Part shown: one piece after another, positions 6,579 to 12,248 of the stretch
Numbering within the stretch: position 1 is the first letter of the stretch
Layout of the letters: each line of letters begins with the position of its first letter
Source of the DNA: DATHSN01 sp035464115
Lineage (GTDB): Bacteria; Actinomycetota; Acidimicrobiia; Acidimicrobiales; SKKL01
Direction: 5' to 3'
DNA length: 13,527 bases
NCBI GenBank assembly: GCA_035464115.1
Contig: DATHSN010000056.1
Coordinates: 1 to 13,527 of the forward strand
Notes under the pieces: generated by a model
What the model was told of the DNA's origin: nothing
What the model saw: the letters and a program-made list of their open reading frames with translations, nothing else
Database searches by the model: none
Position numbers and translations under genes: made by a program

Positions 6579-7709
6579 TCAGCCGTCGAGGGGCCAGATC
6601 AGCTGGTCGCCGTCGTGGATCTCCTCGATGAACGAGGCGTCGAACGACGCCGCCACGTCGACGCGGCCGGGCTCGATCACCCCGAGGCGTTCGAGGAAGG
6701 CGACCTCAGCGGCCAGCTGGTCGGCGACCAGGCCGCCGACGGGGGCACCCTCGGGTGTCGACGACAGCACCAGGTCGCGCTCGGTCTCCCAGCGGAACGT
6801 CTCCCCTTCAGGGGCGAAGAAGAAGTCGGGATCGGACAGCCCGAGGGTGATGTCCACCGCCTCGGCGGGGTTGTCGGCGGCCCATGCGAAGCCCCGCAGC
6901 GACGCCCGGAGGAAGTCGGCCACCGCGGTGGGGTGGTCCTCGGCGAAGCCCTGGCTGGTGACGAACACCCCGAAGCTGGCCGGGATGTCGAAGTCGGCCG
7001 GGTCGAACACCCGGTACTCGTAGCCCTGGGCGTCGAGCTGGCCGGGCTCGTTCGACTTGTAGACCGGGAGCGACTCGATCTCGGTCTCGAAGAGCGTCAC
7101 CGGGTTGAAGTCGACCTCGATCTGGGTGATCTCGTCCTCGTCGACGCCGGCCTGGGCGAGCATCGCCCGCACCGAGAACGGGATGGCGCCCTTGATGCCC
7201 ATCGGGGCGTCGGTCACCTGGGCCAGCTCGGTGATGTCGGAGTCGGCCTCCACCAGCAGCGCCTCCACGGACGTGTTGCCATAGACGCCCACCGCCACCA
7301 GCTCGGCCTCGGCGGCGTTGGCGACCGCCACCTCCGAGAACGAGCCGAACGACGTCATCTGCGCCTGGTTGGCGGCCACGGCCGCCACGTTGGCGGTGGA
7401 GAAGCCGGCCTGGAGGGTCACGTCGAGGCACAGGTCGTCGAACCAGCCCTGGTCCTCGGCGACGACCACGTCGATGATCGATGCGGCGGCGGCGAAGTCG
7501 AAGCTGGTGAGGAACAAGATCTCACCGGCCGCCTGGTTGGCGGCGCAGCGCTCGGCGTCGACCGCGGCGAGCGTGCTCGCCGCCCCGTCGCTGGTCGCCG
7601 CGGTGTCGTCGACCGCGGTGTCGTCGCCGCAGGCGCCGGCGACGAGGGCGATCGCGGCGATGACCACGACGACCCACGCGGGCCGGGGTCGGTGACGGGT
7701 GGTGCGCAT
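6579..7709 (-). CDS. ABC transporter substrate-binding lipoprotein, NMT1/THI5-like (SsuA/TauA/ThiY/RibY type)
   Basis: A 376-residue periplasmic-type binding protein anchored as a lipoprotein. After a basic start and hydrophobic core comes the lipobox VAGAC with the lipidated Cys at 27, then an acidic/Thr-rich linker. The mature part reads like NMT1/THI5-family proteins: FLTSFDFAAAASIIDVVVAEDQGWFDD, a NQAQMTSFGSFSEV segment, MGIKGAIPFSVRAMLAQAG, and a YKSNEPGQLDAQGYEYRVF block followed by VADFLRASLRGFAWAADNPAEAVDI. This family binds sulfonates, nitrate, pyrimidine precursors of thiamine, or riboflavin, and the ligand cannot be fixed from sequence. The ATG at 7709 has GGAG 5 nt upstream and lies 26 bp after the permease stop. 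Position within the ribE-ABC run makes a flavin-related ligand one candidate. Confidence 0.9.
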   Translation of the reverse strand: MRTTRHRPRPAWVVVVIAAIALVAGACGDDTAVDDTAATSDGAASTLAAVDAERCAANQAAGEILFLTSFDFAAAASIIDVVVAEDQGWFDDLCLDVTLQAGFSTANVAAVAANQAQMTSFGSFSEVAVANAAEAELVAVGVYGNTSVEALLVEADSDITELAQVTDAPMGIKGAIPFSVRAMLAQAGVDEDEITQIEVDFNPVTLFETEIESLPVYKSNEPGQLDAQGYEYRVFDPADFDIPASFGVFVTSQGFAEDHPTAVADFLRASLRGFAWAADNPAEAVDITLGLSDPDFFFAPEGETFRWETERDLVLSSTPEGAPVGGLVADQLAAEVAFLERLGVIEPGRVDVAASFDASFIEEIHDGDQLIWPLDG

Positions 7710-7735
7710 CGGTGCTCCGAGGGGGTGAGGGCGCG

Positions 7736-8623
7736 TCAGGTGCTACCAGCGTGCCAGCGCAGCACCCGACGTTCGACGAGGGTGACCAGGGCGGTGACGA
7801 CCACGCCCATGATCATCAGCACCGCGACCGCCGCCCAGACCTGCGTGATGGCGAGCTGGTTCTGGGCGCGGATCATGCGGTAGCCGAGGCCCTGCGAGGA
7901 GCCGGACCACTCGGCCACCAGCGCCCCGATCAGGGCGAGCCCGACGCACACCCGCGTGGCCGAGAACAGGTACGGCAGGCTGTGGGGGACCCGCAGCTTC
8001 CAGAAGATCTCCCGCCGACTGGCGTGCACGGAGCGCAGCACCTCGAGCGTGGCGGGATCGACGGCTCGAAAGCCCGTGGCCGCGTTCACCACCAGCGGCA
8101 CGAACGTGATGAGCGCCGCCATGAGGATCTTCGGGGCCGGGCCGAAGCCCAGCCAGATCACGAGCGGCACCGCCAGCGCGATCACGGGGGTGACCTGGAC
8201 CATCGTGACCACCGGCAGCAGCGCCCGCTCGGCCGTCCGGGAGTGCGAGATGAGCACGGCCAGCACGATGGCCACCACGAACGCGAGGAGGAAGCCGAGC
8301 AGCGCCTCCCAGCCGGTGACGAGCGCGTCGTCCCACCAGCGTCCGGGGTTGCTCCACAGCTCGGCGGCGATGTCGGAGGGCGCCGGCAGGATGAGGGCCT
8401 TGATGTCGCGGGCCCGCACGAACCACTCCCAGCCGCCGAACAGCACGGCGAACGCCACCACGGGCGGGGCCACGGCCCGCAGCACCCGGCGGAGTCGTCC
8501 GTCGGCGTCGACCGCGGTGTCATCGGTCGCCGGCCAGCGGGGGCCGGCGTCGCTCGGTCCGACGTCGTCGAGGCCCAGACGCATGTCGACGGCGTCGCGG
8601 TGGATGTCGGGCATCACGACCAT
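7736..8623 (-). CDS. ABC transporter permease, SsuC/TauC/ThiX-like
   Basis: A 295-residue inner-membrane permease of the binding-protein-dependent (BPD_transp_1) type. A ~48-residue polar N-terminus precedes a first helix (VAPPVVAFAVLFGGWEWFV, 51-69). The family's ILPAPSDI motif (78-85) follows, then several further hydrophobic segments. The cytoplasmic EAA loop (LEVLRSVHASRREIFWKLRVP, 193-213) docks with the ATPase. The C-terminal AEWSGSSQGLGYRM resembles the AE..G...GLG signature of sulfonate/thiamine-precursor permeases. Two starts are possible: ATG 8623, used here, which overlaps the ATPase by 10 bp, or ATG 8614, which shares one base with the ATPase stop (TGATG). Either implies translational coupling. 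It works with the ATPase at 8614-9411 and the lipoprotein at 6579-7709. Confidence 0.92.
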   Translation of the reverse strand: MVVMPDIHRDAVDMRLGLDDVGPSDAGPRWPATDDTAVDADGRLRRVLRAVAPPVVAFAVLFGGWEWFVRARDIKALILPAPSDIAAELWSNPGRWWDDALVTGWEALLGFLLAFVVAIVLAVLISHSRTAERALLPVVTMVQVTPVIALAVPLVIWLGFGPAPKILMAALITFVPLVVNAATGFRAVDPATLEVLRSVHASRREIFWKLRVPHSLPYLFSATRVCVGLALIGALVAEWSGSSQGLGYRMIRAQNQLAITQVWAAVAVLMIMGVVVTALVTLVERRVLRWHAGST

Positions 8624-9411
8624 CCGGCGCGCAGCGCGGCCCGGATCGAGCGCACGTGGCGGTGGAAGGCCTCGGTGTCCTCCATGTCGGGGGTGCGCGG
8701 CCGCGAGAGCTCGATGCGCTCGGTGGCGGCGATCCGCCCCGGACGGGCGCCGAGCACCACGACGCGATCCGACAGGATCACCGCCTCGTCGATGGAGTGG
8801 GTGACGAACACCACCGTGTGGCCCGAGCGGGTCCAGATGTCGAGCAGCTGGTAGCGCATGTCGGCGCGGGTGATCTCGTCGAGCGCGGCGAGGGGCTCGT
8901 CCATCAAGAGGATGGGGGCGCCCAGCGCGAAGGCCCGGACGAGCGCCACCCGCTGCTGCATGCCGCCCGACAGCTCGGCAGGGTGGGCGCGCTCGAACCC
9001 CGCGAGTCCCACCTGGGCGATCAGCTCGGCGGGGCCGGCCGCGTCACCGCCGTAGACGCTGCCCGCGCGGCGGTTCACCTCGCCGAGCAGCGCCACGTTG
9101 TCGTGCACGGTGCGCCACGGCAGCAGGGCGGGGGTCTGGGGCACGAAGCCGAACCGCTTCTGGCGGCGGGCCTGCTCGGGGCTGCGGTGCCCGATCCGCA
9201 CGACGCCGTCGTCGTGGTCGATGAGGCCGCCGATGATCCGCAGGAGGGTCGACTTCCCGCACCCGCTCGGTCCGATGAGGCTGACGAACTCACCCGGCGC
9301 GACGTCGAGCGACACGCCATCGAGGGCGTGGACCACCTGACCGCGCCGTCGGAACCGCTTGGAGACCCCGTCGACGGTGATGCCCTCGGACACCGTCGGG
9401 GTCGTGGTCAT
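8614..9411 (-). CDS. ABC transporter ATP-binding protein, SsuB/TauB/ThiZ-like
   Basis: A 265-residue ABC ATPase that powers the adjacent permease. Visible motifs are Walker A GPSGCGKST (47-55), Q-loop VPQTPALLPWRTV (Q92), signature LSGGMQQR (147-154), Walker B LLMDEP (168-173), D-loop ALD and switch His H205 in VTHSIDEA. The LLPWRTVHDN segment and the late RPGRI element are typical of nitrate/sulfonate/taurine importers. The ATG at 9411 overlaps the ribE stop (ATGA, 9408-9411), so the ATPase is translationally coupled to riboflavin synthase. Its own stop overlaps the permease start. Many loci for RibXY flavin transporters lack a dedicated ATPase (from memory), whereas this one is complete. 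Confidence 0.95.
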   Translation of the reverse strand: MTTTPTVSEGITVDGVSKRFRRRGQVVHALDGVSLDVAPGEFVSLIGPSGCGKSTLLRIIGGLIDHDDGVVRIGHRSPEQARRQKRFGFVPQTPALLPWRTVHDNVALLGEVNRRAGSVYGGDAAGPAELIAQVGLAGFERAHPAELSGGMQQRVALVRAFALGAPILLMDEPLAALDEITRADMRYQLLDIWTRSGHTVVFVTHSIDEAVILSDRVVVLGARPGRIAATERIELSRPRTPDMEDTEAFHRHVRSIRAALRAGWS

Positions 9412-9989
9412 CCGTCCGCGCCCCGACGGTGGGGCGCGAGCAGGCGCTCGACGTACTTGGCCATCACGTCGACCTCGAGGTTCACCGGGCTCCCCGGGGG
9501 CCGTTGGCCCAGGGTGGTGACCGCCGCGGTGTGGGGGATCACGGCGACGGTGACGCCGTCGTCGAGCACGTCGACGATGGTGAGGCTCACCCCGTCGATG
9601 GTGATCGAGCCCTTCTCGACGCAGTAGCGCAGCAGCTCGGCGGGGACCCGCACCCGCAGGTCGGGCGGCGGCGCCACCAGCTCGCCGACACCGTCGACGT
9701 GGCCCTGGACCAGGTGCCCGCCGAGGCGGCTGTCGACCCGTGCGGCGCGCTCGAGGTTCACCGGGTCGCCCGGCTGGAGCGACGACAGGGCGGTGCGGCG
9801 GACGGTCTCGTCGCTGACGTCGGCCTCCCACCAGTCGTCGCCGCGCTCGACCACCGTGAGACAGCAGCCGTTGGTGGCGATCGAGTCGCCGATGGTGGTG
9901 TCATCGAGCCCGGTGGGGGCAGCGAAGCGGAAGCGCTCGCCGCGGCGCTCCACGAACTGGCCCATCTCCTCGACGAGTCCGGTGAACAA
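9408..9989 (-). CDS. ribE: Riboflavin synthase alpha subunit
   Basis: Riboflavin synthase dismutates two molecules of 6,7-dimethyl-8-ribityllumazine to riboflavin and a pyrimidinedione. The 193-residue product has the required N-terminus MFTGLVEEMG and two homologous barrels. The first carries GDSIATNGCCLTVV (34-47) and the second carries GGHLVQGHVDGVGEL (from 90) and SITIDGVSLTIVDVLDDGV. The start is a TTG at 9989: GGAGG (9997-10001) lies 7 nt upstream and the product then begins exactly MFTG, which the family needs. An upstream in-frame ATG at 10058 would add 23 unlike residues. The gene overlaps the ABC ATPase by 4 bp (ATGA). It is solitary, with no ribBA, ribD or ribH in the window, although ribF is in the block to the left. 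Product identification is very sure; the TTG start is well supported. Confidence 0.96.
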   Translation of the reverse strand: MFTGLVEEMGQFVERRGERFRFAAPTGLDDTTIGDSIATNGCCLTVVERGDDWWEADVSDETVRRTALSSLQPGDPVNLERAARVDSRLGGHLVQGHVDGVGELVAPPPDLRVRVPAELLRYCVEKGSITIDGVSLTIVDVLDDGVTVAVIPHTAAVTTLGQRPPGSPVNLEVDVMAKYVERLLAPHRRGADG

Positions 9990-10091
9990 GGCGGAACCTC
10001 CGGTGGGGGCGCGGGCGGGTGCTGGCCGAGTCGTCGGCGGCGATGCTGGGTCGGCCACCGAAGTATCGGTCGTGGGACGGGGGGAGCGACG
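9990..10091 (-). other. Gap upstream of ribE, SD and small palindrome, no riboswitch recognised
   Basis: The 102 bases between the second VOC gene and ribE contain the ribE SD (GGAGG, 9997-10001). They also contain a small palindrome, ACCGA-AGTA-TCGGT, at 10057-10070. Read on the minus strand this gives GATACT (10067-10062), the only AT-rich spot here and a possible weak -10 for the ribE-transporter run; no -35 at proper spacing was found. No conserved FMN-riboswitch blocks were recognised. Confidence 0.35.
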
Positions 10092-10559
10092 TCACGTCGC
10101 CGGCGGTGCCGGGGAACGACCGCGTCCCCACACCTCCTGGACCTTGGCGTAGACGCCCTGGTCGTGGGAGAACTCGATGATGTTGCCATCAGGATCGGAC
10201 AGGGCACAGACGTAGCCCACTGGGGGTGGGAGCTCCTGTGGCTCCCAGGCGAGACAGCCTTCGGTCCGCGCTGCGTCGGCCAGGCGGTCGACGTCGGCCC
10301 GGTGCGGCACCTCGATGCCGAGGTGGGCGAAAGGTGCGAGCTGGGGCCGCTTCAGCCCTTCGTCGGCGAAGAACATCACCAGGACCAGCACGAAGGGGTT
10401 CTCGACCTGGCCCTCGTGGCTCAGCCAGGCGCTCTTGCCGTCGGCGTCCTCGCGGCGGTCGAGGACCACGAGCGGGGTGAACCTCGTGTACCAGTCGACC
10501 GCGGCCTCGATGTCGGAGCTCGGCAAGGCGATGTGGGTCAAGCGGGGCGTGGTCAACAC
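10092..10559 (-). CDS. Second VOC-superfamily protein
   Basis: A 155-residue VOC-fold protein. Module one starts LTHIALPSSDIEAAVDWYTRF and module two holds PFAHLGIEVPHRADVDRLADAA and SDPDGNIIEF. Potential metal ligands H9, H79 and E129 are visible. The residue expected at the end of module one (within PFVLVLVMF) appears replaced by a hydrophobic residue, so the metal site may be incomplete. The Arg/Pro-rich tail after residue ~145 looks disordered. The GTG at 10559 is chosen because GGGAG lies ~6 nt upstream; a TTG at 10556 is a close alternative. An upstream in-frame extension exists but has no conserved look. It lies between the ribokinase-like gene and ribE. The substrate is unknown. Confidence 0.85.
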   Translation of the reverse strand: MLTTPRLTHIALPSSDIEAAVDWYTRFTPLVVLDRREDADGKSAWLSHEGQVENPFVLVLVMFFADEGLKRPQLAPFAHLGIEVPHRADVDRLADAARTEGCLAWEPQELPPPVGYVCALSDPDGNIIEFSHDQGVYAKVQEVWGRGRSPAPPAT

Positions 10560-10671
10560 GGCGGGCTCCCTCTCCGCCGGGGCGCTCGCCGCCCTGACGA
10601 GGCGGTCGCGAGCCCGGGCTGGTGGTGGGCGTCGCCCATCAGGATCACACGGGCGCGCCCACCCATGTGCC
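10560..10671 (-). other. Short gap between ribokinase-like and VOC genes
   Basis: These 112 bases hold the VOC SD (GGGAG close to 10566-10570) and a tight inverted repeat TGGGCG-T-CGCCCA at 10626-10638. The one-base spacer makes a terminator unlikely. Nothing else is recognised. Confidence 0.3.
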
Positions 10672-11529
10672 TCATCGAGCGACGCGGGCCTCGACAGCGG
10701 CGCGGTGGGGCATGGACGGCTGGGCGCCGGCGACCTCGACCGCGCAGGCGCCGGCGGCCACCGCGAACCGCACGGCATCGAGGGTGCGCCGACCCTCGGC
10801 GCGGGCGACCGCGAACGCCGCGACGAAGGCGTCACCGGCGCCGGTCGGGTCGACGACCTCGGCCGGCCGGGCCGAGACCCGATCGGGGCCGACCTGGGCG
10901 CCGTTGGCTCCGAGGGTGACCACCAGCTCGACGCCCTCGGGAGGTGGCTCGAGGCCCAGCTCGAGCGCCTCTTGGGCGTTGGCGACGACGATCGAGGTGT
11001 GCTCGAGCACGCGGTGCCACCCGTCGGGGACGGGTGCGGGGTTGAACACCACGAGCCGTCCGGCGTCGTGGGCGATCGCCGCGGCGCGGGCCGAGGCGAG
11101 GGCGTTGACCTCGCCCTGGAGCAGCAGCACGTCGGACGCGGCGATCACGTCGGCCGCCGCGTCGGCATCGGCGGGACCGATGGCGCCGTTGGCCCCCGCC
11201 ACGATGATGATCGCGACCTGACCGTCGTCGGTGACGATCGGGATGGCCGTCCCGGTCGGCCCCTCGGTGGCGATGACGCGGGTCACGTCGACGCCGTCAT
11301 CGGTGAGCGCGCCGAGCACCTTGGCGGCCGCGGCGTCGGTCCCGATCCGCCCGATCATGGTGACCTCGGCGCCCAGGCGCGCGGCGGCCACGGCTTGGTT
11401 GGCGCCCTTGCCGCCGACGAACTCGGCCATGCGGTGGGCGCGCAGGGTCTCGTCGGGTGCAGGTGGGCGTGGCACCCACACGGTGATGTCGTGGTTCAGC
11501 GAGCCGAAGCACGCCACGCGCACCGCCAT
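10672..11529 (-). CDS. rbsK: PfkB-family carbohydrate kinase, ribokinase-like
   Basis: A 285-residue PfkB-fold sugar kinase resembling ribokinase (ribose + ATP to ribose-5-phosphate). The N-terminus MAVRVACFGSLNHDITVWV matches the family. PfkB signature 1 is seen as FVGGKGANQAVAAARLG (GGKGANQ at 39-45). FNPAP (162-166) and the NAQE ATP/Mg motif (184-187) follow. Signature 2 is DPTGAGDAF (227-235) with catalytic Asp233. The ATG at 11529 has AGGGAGG (11534-11540) 4 nt upstream. No ribose transporter or LacI regulator is nearby, so the natural substrate could be ribose or another sugar or nucleoside. It heads the minus-strand run and is divergent from rpsO. The fold is certain; ribokinase specificity is likely but not proven. 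Confidence 0.85.
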   Translation of the reverse strand: MAVRVACFGSLNHDITVWVPRPPAPDETLRAHRMAEFVGGKGANQAVAAARLGAEVTMIGRIGTDAAAAKVLGALTDDGVDVTRVIATEGPTGTAIPIVTDDGQVAIIIVAGANGAIGPADADAAADVIAASDVLLLQGEVNALASARAAAIAHDAGRLVVFNPAPVPDGWHRVLEHTSIVVANAQEALELGLEPPPEGVELVVTLGANGAQVGPDRVSARPAEVVDPTGAGDAFVAAFAVARAEGRRTLDAVRFAVAAGACAVEVAGAQPSMPHRAAVEARVAR

Positions 11530-11557
11530 GAGCCCTCCCTGGCGAGGCGCGCCCGGG

Positions 11558-11587
11558 GTCGACGTGCCTCTGTCGACGCCGATCCTA
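11558..11587 (-). promoter_or_regulatory. Candidate promoter/operator of the ribokinase-like gene
   Basis: On the minus strand TAGGAT (11587-11582) fits an actinobacterial -10 (TANNNT). Just downstream, two copies of the palindrome GTCGAC (11572-11577 and 11558-11563) are separated by 8 bp. They sit near the expected transcription start and before the SD, as an operator might. No good -35 is visible. This is a pattern-based inference of low certainty. Confidence 0.3.
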
Positions 11588-11675
11588 TCGCTGGGGCGAG
11601 GCGCTCCTCCGGGCCCGCCGTGCCGCCCGGCGGCGCGTCACGGGAGCCCGGCGGGGGAGCGCCCCGCATCCCTGG

Positions 11676-11681
11676 TAGCCT
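11676..11681 (+). promoter_or_regulatory. Candidate -10 element for rpsO
   Basis: TAGCCT, preceded by TGG, fits the actinobacterial TANNNT -10 pattern. Transcription would start near 11688, just before the leader hairpins. The -35 region lies in a GC-rich inverted repeat (GCGGGG 11651-11656, CCCCGC 11662-11667) and has no TTGACA-like sequence. Confidence 0.45.
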
Positions 11682-11694
11682 CTCGTGGTCGCCC

Positions 11695-11751
11695 ACGCGG
11701 ATCTCCGCGTCGCGCGCACCGCTCCGGTTCTCGCCTCGCGGTCCCCGGAGC
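11695..11751 (+). promoter_or_regulatory. rpsO leader with two hairpins (candidate S15 autoregulatory element)
   Basis: Two perfect inverted repeats lie in the presumed rpsO 5' leader: ACGCGGA (11695-11701) with TCCGCGT (11704-11710), and GCTCCGG (11721-11727) with CCGGAGC (11745-11751). Ribosomal protein S15 represses its own mRNA through structured leaders in several bacterial phyla. That makes this a candidate site, but no known S15-leader consensus was recognised here. Confidence 0.4.
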
Positions 11752-11793
11752 CGGGCCCCCGTCCCCAGCCTCATCGAGAGGAACCCCTCACCC

Positions 11794-12069
11794 ATGGCCG
11801 ACCTGCACCAGATGCCCCCGAAGGACGCGACGATCACGGAGCACCGCCTCCACGACACCGACACGGGCTCGCCCGAGGTGCAGATCGCGCTCCTCACCGA
11901 GCGCATCAACCACCTGACCGAGCACCTCAAGGTGCACAAGAAGGACCATCACAGCCGTCGCGGGCTGCTGATGCTGGTCGGTCGCCGCCGGCGACTGCTC
12001 GACTACGTCCGCAAGAACGACGTCGAGCGCTACCGGGCGATCATCGCCAAGCTCGGCCTCCGCCGCTGA
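11794..12069 (+). CDS. rpsO: 30S ribosomal protein S15
   Basis: S15 is a primary 16S rRNA-binding protein organising the central domain (platform) of the 30S subunit and forming an inter-subunit bridge. The 91-residue product shows the whole family pattern: TGSPEVQIALLTERINHLTEHLKVHKKDHHSRRGLL, then LVGRRRRLLDYVRKNDVERYRAIIAKLGLRR at the C-terminus. The N-terminus (MADLHQMPPKDATI) is slightly extended compared with the usual 89 residues. The ATG at 11794 is preceded by GAGAGGA (11776-11782) with a rather long 11-nt spacer. rpsO sits just upstream of pnp, as in many bacteria. The call is secure. Confidence 0.98.
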   Translation: MADLHQMPPKDATITEHRLHDTDTGSPEVQIALLTERINHLTEHLKVHKKDHHSRRGLLMLVGRRRRLLDYVRKNDVERYRAIIAKLGLRR

Positions 12070-12080
12070 GCCGACTGCCG

Positions 12081-12107
12081 ACGGGCGGCCCCCCAGGGGC
12101 CGCCCGT
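12081..12107 (+). terminator. 12-bp GC-rich hairpin between rpsO and pnp
   Basis: A perfect inverted repeat follows the rpsO stop by 11 nt: ACGGGCGGCCCC (12081-12092), loop CCA, then GGGGCCGCCCGT (12096-12107). No T-run follows, so it may be an attenuating (leaky) terminator, a 3' end stabiliser for rpsO mRNA or a processing hairpin rather than a full stop. In E. coli the same interval holds an rpsO terminator and an RNase III processing site, so the position is suggestive. Confidence 0.65.
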
Positions 12108-12160
12108 GGCACGTCCGGACCCACCAACCACCCACCGCGACGGCGGGATCAGCTGCCAGG

Positions 12161-12243
12161 CGAGGAGCCCTCGGAGCCCCGAGTGCTTCCCATCTGGGAA
12201 CTGGCCCGCCGTCCCCACCGGGGGAACGATCCCCCGAGAGGAG
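12161..12243 (+). promoter_or_regulatory. pnp leader with small inverted repeats and SD
   Basis: The leader before pnp holds a short stem CGAGG/CCTCG (12161-12173) and a TTCCCA-TC-TGGGAA inverted repeat (12187-12200). The SD GAGGAG (12238-12243) lies 5 nt before the ATG. pnp mRNA is autoregulated through its leader in E. coli; whether these stems do the same here is unknown. No clear -10/-35 pair was found, so pnp may depend on read-through from rpsO. Confidence 0.35.
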
Positions 12244-12248
12244 ACACG

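Noticed and set aside
7710..7735. TPP riboswitch before the NMT1-type binding protein
   Set aside because: The gap is only 26 bp and lacks CUGAGA/ACCUGA-like blocks; the gene is internal to the run.
7608..8525. Shared GTCGACCGCGGTGTC in the binding-protein and permease genes
   Set aside because: Both copies encode DDTAV-like linker residues in biased GC-rich codons. Chance plus codon bias is sufficient, and no mobile-element structure is associated.
9990..10091. FMN riboswitch upstream of ribE
   Set aside because: The conserved RFN blocks (such as AGGGGC and the ACCGGCGGT element) were not found in the gap on the minus strand. A covariance-model search would settle this.
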